Below the pieces are notes generated by a model. It was not told where the DNA came from, searched no databases, and worked only from the letters and a program-made list of their open reading frames with translations. A program made the translations under genes and the position numbers. From Pectobacterium sp013449375 (GTDB taxonomy: Bacteria > Pseudomonadota > Gammaproteobacteria > Enterobacterales > Enterobacteriaceae), in the NCBI RefSeq assembly GCF_048593165.1, contig NZ_CP184271.1: a stretch of DNA of 64,000 nt. One strand, written 5' to 3'. Numbering within the stretch: position 1 is the stretch's first letter; every line of letters starts with the position of its first letter. Below are positions 45,720 through 54,547 of this stretch, piece by piece.

Positions 45720-45751
45720 CACGGCGGCTGACAAAATTGCAACTGACAAGG

Positions 45752-45779
45752 GGAACTGCACGCCGAGGTTAGCCACTCA
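45752..45779 (+). promoter_or_regulatory. HrpL-dependent promoter (hrp box) of the hrpF operon
   Basis: GGAACT-N15-CCACTCA in the 156-base hrpE-hrpF gap, ending 96 bases before the hrpF ATG. The spacer downstream contains short direct repeats (CAGGTCAA and AACGACCAAA, each twice, 45786-45835). Confidence 0.88.
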
Positions 45780-45875
45780 CTATCAGGTCAATAACCCACT
45801 AGGTTAACGACCAAAACGTCAGGTCAACGACCAAACCTGTGTTGTGAGAAAACTACCTTATGAGGAGAGCGTGCG

Positions 45876-46100
45876 ATGTCCCTTAACCCAATCCAGCGTC
45901 GTCTTGACGCGCATCTGGTCGATTCACAGAAACAACTGGATGATATTGCGCTGAATGTTGCCGAAGGTGGCGCCAGTCAGGCGGATAGCTACGCCTTTTT
46001 TGAAGCCAGCATGGACTATTCCAATGCCAGTTGGGCGGTCGGGCAGTTGCTGAGCGTGAAGCACGGTCTGGCAAAGGCCATCATCAATGACTTCAACTGA
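45876..46100 (+). CDS. hrpF: Small type III protein HrpF
   Basis: A 74-residue acidic helical protein in the conserved hrpF position at the head of hrpF-hrpG-hrcC-hrpT-hrpV. Related small proteins of this type are thought to act with HrpG as a chaperone-like pair, by comparison with YscE/YscG; this is family knowledge and not visible in the sequence. GAGGAG at 45861-45866 is the ribosome-binding site. It overlaps hrpG by 14 bases. Confidence 0.9.
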   Translation: MSLNPIQRRLDAHLVDSQKQLDDIALNVAEGGASQADSYAFFEASMDYSNASWAVGQLLSVKHGLAKAIINDFN

Positions 46101-46521
46101 GTTGGCCGCGATGCTGGAGCATTGGCTAAACGGCGGGACGCCGACGCTGAAGCTGGAGATTGACGGCGGCGCGGTGGCGATGGTGCGGCAGTCATCGGGT
46201 GTAGCGTGTCGTGCGGCCATTCCGCTGCGTGTGTTGCCAGATGAGCCGATGCTGGCGCGCGCATTGCAACTGGCCGATGCCGCTCACGCTCAGTTTCAGG
46301 ATGACACCGCCGTCCTGTCGCTCTCACCGCAGGACGAACAGTTCTGGCTATGGATGCGACCCGATGCTGACGATGTCATGCAACTCTGCCGCAGCTTGGA
46401 AACCTTACTGAATCAACGGGATGTCTGGCTGAGTCTGCTCACGCCGCGGGTGAAAACGTCCGTTTCCGCTCCACTGAATCTGAACACGCTAGCTTTTTTG
46501 CAAGGAGAACGACATGCGTAA
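46087..46521 (+). CDS. hrpG: Type III protein HrpG
   Basis: 144 residues with the mixed alpha/beta pattern of class-I-chaperone-like proteins (LKLEIDGGAVAMVR, FQDDTAVLSLSPQDEQFWLW). In Pseudomonas syringae HrpG relieves inhibition of HrpS by HrpV. Both partners are present here. It overlaps hrpF by 14 bases and hrcC by 8. Confidence 0.9.
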   Translation: MTSTELAAMLEHWLNGGTPTLKLEIDGGAVAMVRQSSGVACRAAIPLRVLPDEPMLARALQLADAAHAQFQDDTAVLSLSPQDEQFWLWMRPDADDVMQLCRSLETLLNQRDVWLSLLTPRVKTSVSAPLNLNTLAFLQGERHA

Positions 46522-48583
46522 GGGACTGAAGTGTCATCGATCGTATCGCATTTTGCTGGTGGCCTATCGCTGGTTTTGCTGGGCGGTGGTGCTGATCGGG
46601 ATTATCCCGGTGAATGGGATGATTTCACTGGCACACGCGGCCACCCCCGCCGACTGGAATAAGGGGGCGTATGCGTATTCTGCCGAACAAACGCCGCTGT
46701 CTGCGATTCTGACGGATTTTGCCAACAGCCACGGTGTGGATTTGGTGTTGGGCAATATCGCTGACAATGAGGTGACGGCGAAAATTCGGGCGGAAACCCC
46801 CGCGCTGTTTCTCGACAGACTGGCGTTGGAGCACCGCTTTCAGTGGTTTGTCTATAACAACGCCCTGTATGTCAGCCCGCAGGATGAGCAAGCATCGGTG
46901 CGTCTGGAGATTTCCCCCGATGCCGCGCCCGATATCAAACAGGCGCTCAGCGGTATCGGGCTGCTCGATGCACGTTTCGGCTGGGGGGAATTGCCTGAAG
47001 AAGGTGTGGTGCTGGTCACCGGTCCGCAGGCGTATATCGATCTGATCCGTAATTTCAGCCAGCAGCGCGAAAAGCAGGACGAACGACGTAAAGTGATGAT
47101 TTTTCCGCTGCGCTACGCCTCGGTATCCGACCGGACGCTGCAATATCGCGATCAGAAGGTCACCATTCCTGGCGTCGCGACCATTCTCAATGAACTGATG
47201 GATGGTCAACGTGCGGCACCGGCGGGTGCCTCGGGGCCGATGCCTGTGCAGCCGGATACGGGCATGGAAGCGATGCGGGACAGTACGCGTTCGTTGATGA
47301 CTCGGCTGGCCACCCGTAATAACCCAGGGCGCAGTAGTGAAACGTCGGCGCGAGTGACGCTAAGCGGCAAGATTTCCGCCGATGTGCGCAATAACGCGCT
47401 GTTGATTCGGGATGATGAAAAACGTCGGGCGGAGTATCAGCAGCTCGTCGAGCACATCGACGTACCGCAGAATCTGGTCAACATTGACGCCATTATTCTC
47501 GATGTGGATCGAACCGCCCTGTCGCGGCTGGAAGCGAACTGGCAGGCGCAGCTCGGCAATGTGAGCGCGGGCAGCACCATGATGATGGGGCGGAGTACCC
47601 TGTTTGTCAGTGATTTCAATCGCTTCTTCGCTGATATTCAGGCACTGGAGGGGGAGGGAACGGCCTCGATTGTTGCGAATCCTTCCGTGTTGACGCTGGA
47701 GAATCAGCCCGCGATTGTCGATTTCAGCCGGACGGCGTTCATCACCGCGACGGGGGAACGTGTCGCGGACATTCAGCCGGTGACTGCCGGCACCAGCCTG
47801 CAAGTGACGCCGCGCGTGGTGGGCGAAGGAACACAGCGTAGCATCCAATTGGTTATCGATATCGAAGATGGTCAGGTAGAGACGGGGCGAGAAGGAGAGG
47901 CGTCGGGCGTGAAACGAGGCACGGTCAGCACACAGGCGCTGATTGGTGAGAATCGTGCGCTGGTGTTGGGTGGTTTCCACGTTGAGGAGAGCGGTGACCG
48001 CGATCGTCGCATTCCGATCCTCGGGGATATCCCGTTGTTGGGGAAACTGTTTACCTCGACGCGTCATGAAGTTTCCCGTCGTGAACGTCTGTTTATCCTG
48101 ACGCCGCATCTTGTCGGCGACCAGACCGATCCCACACGCTACGTTTCCTCCGCCAATCGGCAGCAGTTAAACGGCGCAATGAACCGCGTCGCGCAACGCA
48201 ACGGTAAAACGGATCTCTATAGCCTGATTGAAGGCGCCTTTCGCGATCTCGCCAGCCGTCAACTGCCTGCCGGATTTCAGACCGGCAACAACGGCGCGCG
48301 ATTGGGTGAGGTGTGTCGCTCGCAGTCGGGCCTAATCTACGACAGTTCGCGCTATCAGTGGTACGACAATGGTCAGGTACGCCTGAGCATCGGCGTCGTA
48401 CGCAATGGCGGAACACAGCCACAGCGTTTTGATGAAGCTGCTTGTGCCAGTAGCCGTACGCTGGCGGTCGCTGTCTGGCCAAAAACGACGCTGGCACCGG
48501 GGGAATCCAGCGAAGTGTTTCTGGCGTTGCAGCCTGCGCTCGTTTCTCAATCCGCCCGACGCCCTGTACTGACATCCCGATAA
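46514..48583 (+). CDS. hrcC: Type III secretion outer-membrane secretin HrcC (SctC)
   Basis: 689 residues with an N-terminal hydrophobic export signal (about residues 15-42), N0 and N3 ring domains (ANSHGVDLVLGNIADNEVTA is the first) and the C-terminal secretin barrel (VGEGTQRSIQLVIDIEDGQV, then LGGFHVEESGDRDRRIPILG, matching the secretin signature). It forms the outer-membrane pore. It overlaps hrpG by 8 bases. Confidence 0.97.
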   Translation: MRKGLKCHRSYRILLVAYRWFCWAVVLIGIIPVNGMISLAHAATPADWNKGAYAYSAEQTPLSAILTDFANSHGVDLVLGNIADNEVTAKIRAETPALFLDRLALEHRFQWFVYNNALYVSPQDEQASVRLEISPDAAPDIKQALSGIGLLDARFGWGELPEEGVVLVTGPQAYIDLIRNFSQQREKQDERRKVMIFPLRYASVSDRTLQYRDQKVTIPGVATILNELMDGQRAAPAGASGPMPVQPDTGMEAMRDSTRSLMTRLATRNNPGRSSETSARVTLSGKISADVRNNALLIRDDEKRRAEYQQLVEHIDVPQNLVNIDAIILDVDRTALSRLEANWQAQLGNVSAGSTMMMGRSTLFVSDFNRFFADIQALEGEGTASIVANPSVLTLENQPAIVDFSRTAFITATGERVADIQPVTAGTSLQVTPRVVGEGTQRSIQLVIDIEDGQVETGREGEASGVKRGTVSTQALIGENRALVLGGFHVEESGDRDRRIPILGDIPLLGKLFTSTRHEVSRRERLFILTPHLVGDQTDPTRYVSSANRQQLNGAMNRVAQRNGKTDLYSLIEGAFRDLASRQLPAGFQTGNNGARLGEVCRSQSGLIYDSSRYQWYDNGQVRLSIGVVRNGGTQPQRFDEAACASSRTLAVAVWPKTTLAPGESSEVFLALQPALVSQSARRPVLTSR

Positions 48584-48612
48584 CGGCCTCCACATTAACC
48601 AAGGACATTCTC

Positions 48613-48804
48613 ATGAACGAAAAAGCACTGTCCGTCGTGCTGCTCGCGCTTTTGCTAAGCGGCTGCAATGCACCGCGGCAGGCCACTCACTGCGCTTCCG
48701 TCACCTGTCGTCCGCAGCCGGAAACGCGACAGCTCATCATCTGGTGGCAACCCGATCTGCGCAGCGGCCCGACGGATTACAGCAGGGTCAGCGTGGATGA
48801 ATGA
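48613..48804 (+). CDS. hrpT: Small lipoprotein HrpT
   Basis: 63 residues with a signal peptide and lipobox LLSGC (Cys18), then a short Cys-containing tail. Position after hrcC and before hrpV matches hrpT in Hrp1 clusters. It probably assists outer-membrane assembly of HrcC, by analogy with secretin pilotins. It overlaps hrpV by 8 bases. Confidence 0.92.
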   Translation: MNEKALSVVLLALLLSGCNAPRQATHCASVTCRPQPETRQLIIWWQPDLRSGPTDYSRVSVDE

Positions 48805-49144
48805 GCCAGCGGCGGTATTCGATAATCAGCATGACTTCTTCACGGCACTGGAAACCACCTCAATGGCCTGTTGGTTAGTACAACCAGGTGTCACGCTGTG
48901 GTTTACGGCGGTGTCGGTGCGGCAGGCGGTGCTTATCTTAATGCTGGCGCCTGCCCGACATTATCCCGGAATGCTACGGCAAATTTTACAACGCCGCTTT
49001 CTGGAGGCGGATGCACTGGTGGCCTGTAGCCTGAGCCTAGATGAACAGCAAAATCTGCGGTTACGCCGCACATTATCCACAGTAAGTGAGTCGGTCGCGG
49101 CGCTCGATGAACTCTGGCGCTTGGCTGGTTTACCGCCGCGCTGA
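48797..49144 (+). CDS. hrpV: Type III regulatory protein HrpV
   Basis: 115 residues from the ATG at 48797 inside the hrpT end. A soluble helical protein whose position is that of HrpV, the negative regulator of HrpS in Pseudomonas syringae. It closes the hrpF operon. The hrpN promoter lies 37 bases downstream. Confidence 0.92.
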   Translation: MNEPAAVFDNQHDFFTALETTSMACWLVQPGVTLWFTAVSVRQAVLILMLAPARHYPGMLRQILQRRFLEADALVACSLSLDEQQNLRLRRTLSTVSESVAALDELWRLAGLPPR

Positions 49145-49180
49145 CGGGTGAAAAAGTCGTGTGTTTTCGTGCATAAGACG

Positions 49181-49208
49181 GGAACCGGACAGACAGGAAA
49201 ATCACTTA
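49181..49208 (+). promoter_or_regulatory. HrpL-dependent promoter (hrp box) of hrpN
   Basis: GGAACC-N15-TCACTTA, ending 81 bases before the hrpN ATG. The -35 part is perfect. The -10 part has T in place of the first C of CCAC. Confidence 0.85.
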
Positions 49209-49289
49209 ATAGGGGAGTGTCACAATCACGCGGGTTAACCGCACATCCATTGGCGCTTTTATAACCCATTTACTTATTGAGGAAACATT

Positions 49290-50372
49290 ATGCTTAATTC
49301 TCTTGGTGGCGGTACTTCTCTGCAAATTACGATCAAGGCGGGCGGTAACGGCGGTTTATTTCCATCTCCGTCTTCACAAAATGGCGGCTCGCCATCGCAG
49401 TCGGCGTTTGGTGGCCAGCGTAGTAACATCGCAGCACAGCTGTCCGATATTATGACGACCATGCTGTTCATGGGCAGCATGATGGGGGGCGGTCTGGCCG
49501 GTGGACTTGGCAATAGCCTCGGCGGTTTGGGCAGCAGTTTGGGCGGATTAGGTGGCGGCTTGCTGGGCGGCGGTTTGGGTGGCGGTCTCGGTAGCAGCCT
49601 TGGCGGCGGTCTGGGCAGCGCACTCGGCGGTGGGTTGGGCGGGGCGCTGGGTGCCGGTATGAATGCCATGAATCCATCGGCCATGATGGGCAGTCTGCTG
49701 TTTAGCGCACTGGAAGATCTGCTAGGCGGCGGCATGTCGCAGCAGCAGGGGGGGCTTTTCGGCAACAAGCAGCCAGCGTCGCCGGAAATTTCCGCCTACA
49801 CCCAAGGCGTAAACGATGCACTGTCCGCGATTCTGGGCAACGGTCTGAGCCAGACGAAAGGGCAAACTTCACCGCTGCAACTGGGTAATGGCGGCCTGCA
49901 AGGCCTGAGCGGGGCGGGTGCATTCAATCAATTGGGCAGCACGCTGGGAATGAGCGTTGGACAAAAAGCCGGTTTGCAGGAGCTGAACAACATCAGCACG
50001 CATAATGACAGCCCGACCCGTTACTTCGTAGATAAAGAAGATCGCACGATGGCGAAAGAAATTGGTCAGTTTATGGATCAATATCCTGAAGTTTTCGGTA
50101 AGCCGGAATACCAGAAAGATAACTGGCAGACGGCGAAGCAGGATGACAAATCCTGGGCGAAGGCGCTGAGCCAGCCGGATGATGACGGCATGACCAAAGG
50201 CAGCATGGATAAATTCATGAAGGCGGTCGGTATGATCAAGAGTGCCGTTGCGGGGGACATCGGTAATACTAACCTGAACGCGCGCGGCAACGGTGGCTCA
50301 TCTCTGGGTATTGATGCGGCGATGATTGGCGACCGTATCGTCAATATGGGGTTGCAAAAGCTCGCCAGCTAA
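49290..50372 (+). CDS. hrpN: Harpin HrpN
   Basis: A 360-residue, cysteine-free, Gly-rich protein. Residues about 68-118 are a run of GGLG-type repeats (LGGGLGSSLGGGLGSALG), as in harpins, followed by an Asn/Gln/Ser-rich middle and a more conserved C-terminal domain (EIGQFMDQYPEVFGKPEYQK). It is secreted by the type III system and elicits plant defence responses. It has its own hrp box and is followed by a hairpin at 50387-50410. Confidence 0.97.
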   Translation: MLNSLGGGTSLQITIKAGGNGGLFPSPSSQNGGSPSQSAFGGQRSNIAAQLSDIMTTMLFMGSMMGGGLAGGLGNSLGGLGSSLGGLGGGLLGGGLGGGLGSSLGGGLGSALGGGLGGALGAGMNAMNPSAMMGSLLFSALEDLLGGGMSQQQGGLFGNKQPASPEISAYTQGVNDALSAILGNGLSQTKGQTSPLQLGNGGLQGLSGAGAFNQLGSTLGMSVGQKAGLQELNNISTHNDSPTRYFVDKEDRTMAKEIGQFMDQYPEVFGKPEYQKDNWQTAKQDDKSWAKALSQPDDDGMTKGSMDKFMKAVGMIKSAVAGDIGNTNLNARGNGGSSLGIDAAMIGDRIVNMGLQKLAS

Positions 50373-50386
50373 AACAAAAACGATCG

Positions 50387-50410
50387 GGAGCAGGGCGGAA
50401 GCGCTGCTCC
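50387..50410 (+). terminator. Hairpin after hrpN
   Basis: GGAGCAG (50387-50393) pairs with CTGCTCC (50404-50410) 15 bases past the hrpN stop, followed by TTGTTAT. Probably a weak rho-independent terminator. The rest of the gap to 50829 is AT-rich with no gene. Confidence 0.6.
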
Positions 50411-50829
50411 TTGTTATACATTATGCCGACATTATTGTTGCCTTAAGCTGCATTCGCATCGCTTAAGCCAATTTTTCCTTATCCCCCGCTATTTATTTTA
50501 ATAATTTCATCGAGATGAAATGAGAGGCATCTTCTCCCTCATTGGTTTATTTAATGAATGATTTTTTAAAGCGCCATTGATTTTCACTCGATATAAAGTC
50601 ACGCCCATGATTATTATTGTCATCAATTGTTGTGGGTTAATTGCAAAGTGTTGATAGTTAATATTAAAAATCAAATTATAAAAATAAATAAAAATTACGT
50701 TTTCTTAACTTACGCCTAAGGTTTATTCGCTAAATTACCCTCCGATATCACAGATAAATTCATAGTCTTTTATCAGGTTGATTTTATTTATCACATTCCC
50801 GTGATTAAGAATAATATATGGGGTGATTT

Positions 50830-52503
50830 ATGAGCGTTTTCAAGAATATGAAACTTGCCACCATGCTCGGTACGGGCTTTGTTCTTGTGTTGGGTATTAG
50901 TCTGCTCATTGCGCTTTATGGGCAACTTCAGCTCAAGCAACAAAGCGATGCTACAGAAAAGCTGGCCAGCAACCAAATAGAAAGTTTATTGCTGATACAG
51001 GAACTAAAGGATAATCTGAATAGTACCGCAATTGCGGTACGTAATCTGACATTATTTACTGCACCAGAACAAATAGAGGCGGCAAAACAGCAGATTAATG
51101 AAGATTCGATCAGAATTACCGACGTTCTAAAACGTATCGCTGAACGGGCAAATACGCCTCAAGAAAAAGCACTGCTTGATTCTATTAATCAGGTGCGACC
51201 GATAAGTCGAGCAGCCTCGCAAAAAGCCATTTCACTCAGTCTGGATAACAAACTTGACGAGGCCAAGAGTGTCATCATCAACGAAGTTCAGCCTGCCCAG
51301 ATTGCCTACTTTAAAGTTATCAATGAGCTTCTGGCCTACCAGAAAAGTGATACCCGCCAATCGGTAAATGCAGCCAGCCAGTCCGCTCAAACTGCGGGTA
51401 TTCTGATGCTGACTTTTACGGGAGTCTCAGAAGTGCTGGGTATTGCTATCGCCTGGCAGATTACCCGTAGAATCAAAAAGTTGTTGGGCGGCGAACCTGC
51501 ATATGCCTCCGATATTGCTCGTCAGATTGCTAGCGGAAACTTGGCTATTAATGTCGAACTGCAACCGGACGATACCACCAGTTTGCTGGCAGCCATGAAT
51601 GAAATGCGCGTCGGGCTGGGCAGGATTGTGCAGCAGGTTCATGACAGCAGCGCCTCCATTTCAACGGGATCGAGCGAAATTACACTTGGCAGCAATGACT
51701 TGAGTCGGCGCACCGAAGAGCAGGCCGCTAGCGTACAGCAGACTGCCGCTTCCATGGAGCAGATCAGCCAAACTATCCGCCAGAATGGCGACACCGTTCG
51801 CGAAGCGGCACAGCTAGCCAACACGGCTAGCCAAACGGCGATCAAAGGCAACGATGTTGTGCACAACGTCATCACGACCATGGACGATATTAGCTCCAGT
51901 TCCCGTAAAATTGGCGACATTATTGCCGTGATTGATGGCATCGCCTTCCAAACGAATATTCTCGCGCTTAACGCGGCGGTTGAGGCTGCTCGCGCCGGTG
52001 AACAGGGGCGTGGCTTCGCGGTGGTGGCAGGAGAAGTGCGTTCTCTGGCGCAGCGTTCGGCCTCTGCTGCGCGTGAAATCAAAGCACTTATTACCAGCAG
52101 CATGGAAAAAGTCGAAAGCGGCTCCCGATTGGTGGCACACGCGGGGGAAACGATGACAGATATTGTCACTCAGGCACAGCATGTCGCCGAACTGATTAGC
52201 GAAATCGGCGTTACCACTCAGGAACAGGAATCCGGTATTTCACAAATCAATCAGGCTATCTCCCAGATGGACAGTATCACGCAGCAAAATGCCGCGTTGG
52301 TTGAAGAATCCGCGAGTGCGGCGGAGAGCCTGAACGATCAGTCGGCGAAGTTGGTGCAACTGATGAGCGTCTTTACCATTCAAAGCTTGCCAGAGGCCTC
52401 GTCTTCTCGGCGACAACCTCACGCAGCCCCAGCGTTAAAAAAACCGAGAACGTCTAAGCTGGCGCTGGCAAATACTGGCAACAGTGACTGGGAAAAGTTC
52501 TGA
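50830..52503 (+). CDS. Methyl-accepting chemotaxis protein inside the hrp cluster
   Basis: 557 residues: TM1 at about 13-31, a periplasmic four-helix bundle (about 32-187), TM2 near 188-210, HAMP, then the methylation helices and the strongly conserved hairpin tip. Unlike the receptor at 15789-17315 it ends in DWEKF (553-557), close to the NWETF-type pentapeptide that tethers CheR and CheB, so it should be a high-abundance receptor. The ligand is unknown. It sits between hrpN and hrpW. No hrp box was seen upstream. A strong two-way terminator follows. Confidence 0.95.
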   Translation: MSVFKNMKLATMLGTGFVLVLGISLLIALYGQLQLKQQSDATEKLASNQIESLLLIQELKDNLNSTAIAVRNLTLFTAPEQIEAAKQQINEDSIRITDVLKRIAERANTPQEKALLDSINQVRPISRAASQKAISLSLDNKLDEAKSVIINEVQPAQIAYFKVINELLAYQKSDTRQSVNAASQSAQTAGILMLTFTGVSEVLGIAIAWQITRRIKKLLGGEPAYASDIARQIASGNLAINVELQPDDTTSLLAAMNEMRVGLGRIVQQVHDSSASISTGSSEITLGSNDLSRRTEEQAASVQQTAASMEQISQTIRQNGDTVREAAQLANTASQTAIKGNDVVHNVITTMDDISSSSRKIGDIIAVIDGIAFQTNILALNAAVEAARAGEQGRGFAVVAGEVRSLAQRSASAAREIKALITSSMEKVESGSRLVAHAGETMTDIVTQAQHVAELISEIGVTTQEQESGISQINQAISQMDSITQQNAALVEESASAAESLNDQSAKLVQLMSVFTIQSLPEASSSRRQPHAAPALKKPRTSKLALANTGNSDWEKF

Positions 52504-52520
52504 ATTCTATGCGAGATAAA

Positions 52521-52553
52521 AAAAGCCAGCACAGGTTTCCCTGGCTGGCTTTT
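52521..52553. terminator. Bidirectional terminator between the chemoreceptor gene and the hrpW operon
   Basis: AAAAGCCAG...CAGG-TTTC-CCTGG-CTGGCTTTT forms a stem with one bulge, A-run before and T-run after, between two convergent genes. Confidence 0.85.
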
Positions 52554-52577
52554 CTCCGGTGTGATATGGCGCAGGTA

Positions 52578-52901
52578 TTACCGTTGACGCACCGCAATAA
52601 AACGATCGGCGATCAAACGGGCGACCCAGAACGAGGTCTGCGCCACATCGCTATGTAGCCCGTTCTTCGTGTGGATGTCGGCCTGACGCAGGAAATCTTG
52701 CTCCAGTGAATCCACAAAAGCGTCGAACTCGAACTCACCCCGTCGCAGTGACCCTGACTGGCTAAGTACGGTATTCAGCTGTGCTCTCACCAGATGGATA
52801 GCCTGAGTGAAGGCTTCACGTTGAGTCGGCGTAATGTACCCGCCTTGTCGGGCGAGATCCGCCCAGCGAGTAGGGGACTGCGGTGTCATGGTGTTTGGCA
52901 T
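52578..52901 (-). CDS. Unrecognised small protein co-transcribed with hrpW
   Basis: This 107-residue soluble protein begins one base after the hrpW stop codon, so translation is very probably coupled. The composition is Phe/Arg/Gln/Asp-rich and helical (FEFDAFVDSLEQDFLRQADI, FWVARLIADRFIA), with no signal peptide, membrane helix or known motif. Position directly after a secreted substrate is where dedicated type III chaperones are often encoded, but it lacks the obvious acidic class-I chaperone pattern. I do not recognise the family. Confidence 0.8.
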   Translation of the reverse strand: MPNTMTPQSPTRWADLARQGGYITPTQREAFTQAIHLVRAQLNTVLSQSGSLRRGEFEFDAFVDSLEQDFLRQADIHTKNGLHSDVAQTSFWVARLIADRFIAVRQR

Positions 52902-52902
52902 C

Positions 52903-54372
52903 TTAATTCACCTGCAAGTTAGCGGAATCCGGCACTTTGTAGTGATTATTGACATTCGTCAGGTTGATATTGCTGCCTTTGACGTTCAACCCTTCACTGT
53001 CGCTTTTCACAAACGAGAATTTGCCGTTTTCTGCGTCAATGTTGCTCAGGTTCAAGTTCCAGTTACCCTGTTGCCCACCGTTGGTGCGAACGAACGTACC
53101 GAAATCTTTCGCTTTGAAATTATCGATGGTCAGGTTGGCATCCGCGTTTAACTGGAAGATCTTATCGGCAGCACCCTGAGCGCTACTGTTGGTGATCTCC
53201 ACGTTAGCAGGTTTACCGGTATTGGATTTCACCGTCAGCGCATCTTCACCCACGTTGGTCCAGTGTACGTTATCTATTTTGGCATCGCCGCGAACGTGTA
53301 CGCCATCCGCTGCGTTATCACCAAACACCACGTTTTTGAGGGTCGCGCCCGGCGCCAGCTCAAATACCGGTTTCTGGCCTTCAGCCTGGCCACCGTCGCC
53401 TAGCTTGCTACCTGCCGTGAAGGTTTTACCGCCGCCGTCAAAGACTTCGCCGGGGCCGACTTTAATGGTTTCATTTACTACGGTGGCATCACCGCTGGCG
53501 GTTGGGAAGGAGACTGGGCCAGCTCCCGCGGTTGAAGCGGCAGGCGATGCAGCAGAACCCCCACCAATACCGGCTGGGGCGGCCGTTAGTGGTGCAGACG
53601 TACCGCCGCCGTTACCGCCAACGGGTGAAGACGGCGCTGAGGGTGCAGCAGGTGAGCCACCGCCACCCGAAGACGGTGCAGCAGGCGACCCGCCGCCGCC
53701 GGATGCAGCCTGTGGCGCGTCCACTGATGGTGATCCACCACCTTGCGATTGACCGCTACCTTGCGGCTGGCCGAATTCACCTTTCTGTGAATCCATCAGA
53801 TTGCCGATCAATTCCAGCAGCGCTTTTAACAGATCGTTACCGCTCAATTGGCCGCCGCCGTCTGCCGTTGGGCTGATGGCATTATCTAATGCACTGCCAG
53901 CCGAATCTTGCAGCAGAGAACGACTCAGATCTTCTGGATTTTGCGTGCCGCCTGCGCCACCTGTGCCGGATGAACCCGCCAGCGGTGAGGCACCGCCGTT
54001 GCCGCCTGCCGCCCCCGATGAACCGGAAGACAGGGGATTTCCTGCTTCCTGCCCGTTTTTACCCGGAATCAGCGCTTCCAACAGTTTCATCAATATATCG
54101 GCAGGGCTGCCGTTTTGTCCTAACGCCGAGCTTCCGCCGTTGCCCGCGCCAGACTGGCCCAGCGGGCTGCCATCGGTTGAGGACGGCGTATTGCCCTGTG
54201 CATTAGGCAAGAGCGCGCTAAGCAGGGTGCCCAGCGCCTCCATGAGCTGGCTATCCTGCTGCGCAGAGCGTGGCGATGCCCCGCCATTGCTGCCTGAAAG
54301 CGGGGAATTCAGGCCTGTTGATGACAGGCCTGCCCCGGGTTGTATGCTGAGCGTAATCGTCATATCAGCCAT
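52903..54372 (-). CDS. hrpW: Harpin-pectate lyase HrpW
   Basis: 489 residues in two parts. The N-terminal 290 residues are a Gly/Ser/Pro-rich, cysteine-free harpin-like region with repeats such as GGGSPAAPSSGGGGSPAAP. From about residue 295 there is a family-3 pectate lyase beta-helix domain (TIKVGPGEVFDGGGKTF, then NVVFGDNAADGVHVRGDAKI, VGEDALTVK). It is exported by the type III system and targets pectate in the plant wall. It is read leftward from a hrp box back-to-back with that of dspE. Confidence 0.96.
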   Translation of the reverse strand: MADMTITLSIQPGAGLSSTGLNSPLSGSNGGASPRSAQQDSQLMEALGTLLSALLPNAQGNTPSSTDGSPLGQSGAGNGGSSALGQNGSPADILMKLLEALIPGKNGQEAGNPLSSGSSGAAGGNGGASPLAGSSGTGGAGGTQNPEDLSRSLLQDSAGSALDNAISPTADGGGQLSGNDLLKALLELIGNLMDSQKGEFGQPQGSGQSQGGGSPSVDAPQAASGGGGSPAAPSSGGGGSPAAPSAPSSPVGGNGGGTSAPLTAAPAGIGGGSAASPAASTAGAGPVSFPTASGDATVVNETIKVGPGEVFDGGGKTFTAGSKLGDGGQAEGQKPVFELAPGATLKNVVFGDNAADGVHVRGDAKIDNVHWTNVGEDALTVKSNTGKPANVEITNSSAQGAADKIFQLNADANLTIDNFKAKDFGTFVRTNGGQQGNWNLNLSNIDAENGKFSFVKSDSEGLNVKGSNINLTNVNNHYKVPDSANLQVN

Positions 54373-54431
54373 AACATCTCCTTGAAAGTGAATCGTGATG
54401 GGTTATTAACAGGCTTACGTCTGTTGCGTAT

Positions 54432-54459
54432 TAAGTGAGGAGAGGCGTGATGTGGTTCC
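54432..54459 (-). promoter_or_regulatory. HrpL-dependent promoter (hrp box) of hrpW
   Basis: On the minus strand: GGAACC-N15-TCACTTA, ending 59 bases before the hrpW ATG. Its -10 element is identical to that of hrpN. Confidence 0.85.
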
Positions 54460-54483
54460 CCGTCAGGGAAGAGAAAGATGATG

Positions 54484-54511
54484 GGAACCAGAAGGGGAAA
54501 ACGACCACTTA
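54484..54511 (+). promoter_or_regulatory. HrpL-dependent promoter (hrp box) of dspE
   Basis: GGAACC-N15-CCACTTA, a perfect consensus match, 36 bases before the dspE ATG and only 24 bases from the divergent hrpW box. Confidence 0.92.
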
Positions 54512-54547
54512 ACCGATACGTTCACCTCATCACCTTTGGAACTTGTT

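Noticed and set aside
49550..49660. Tandem GGTGGC-type repeats in hrpN as a CRISPR or satellite array.
   Set aside because: They are the in-frame Gly/Leu repeats of the harpin protein, irregular in length, with no spacers.
50700..50829. Possible flagellar sigma-28 promoter before the chemoreceptor gene (TAAGGTTT and TCCGATAT).
   Set aside because: Both half-elements resemble the consensus, but the spacing is about 16 bases where 11 is expected, so the match is not supported.
53189..53752. Long Pro/Ala-rich reading frames antisense to hrpW and hrpN.
   Set aside because: These arise from the Gly-rich repeats of the harpin genes read on the other strand and have no independent coding support.
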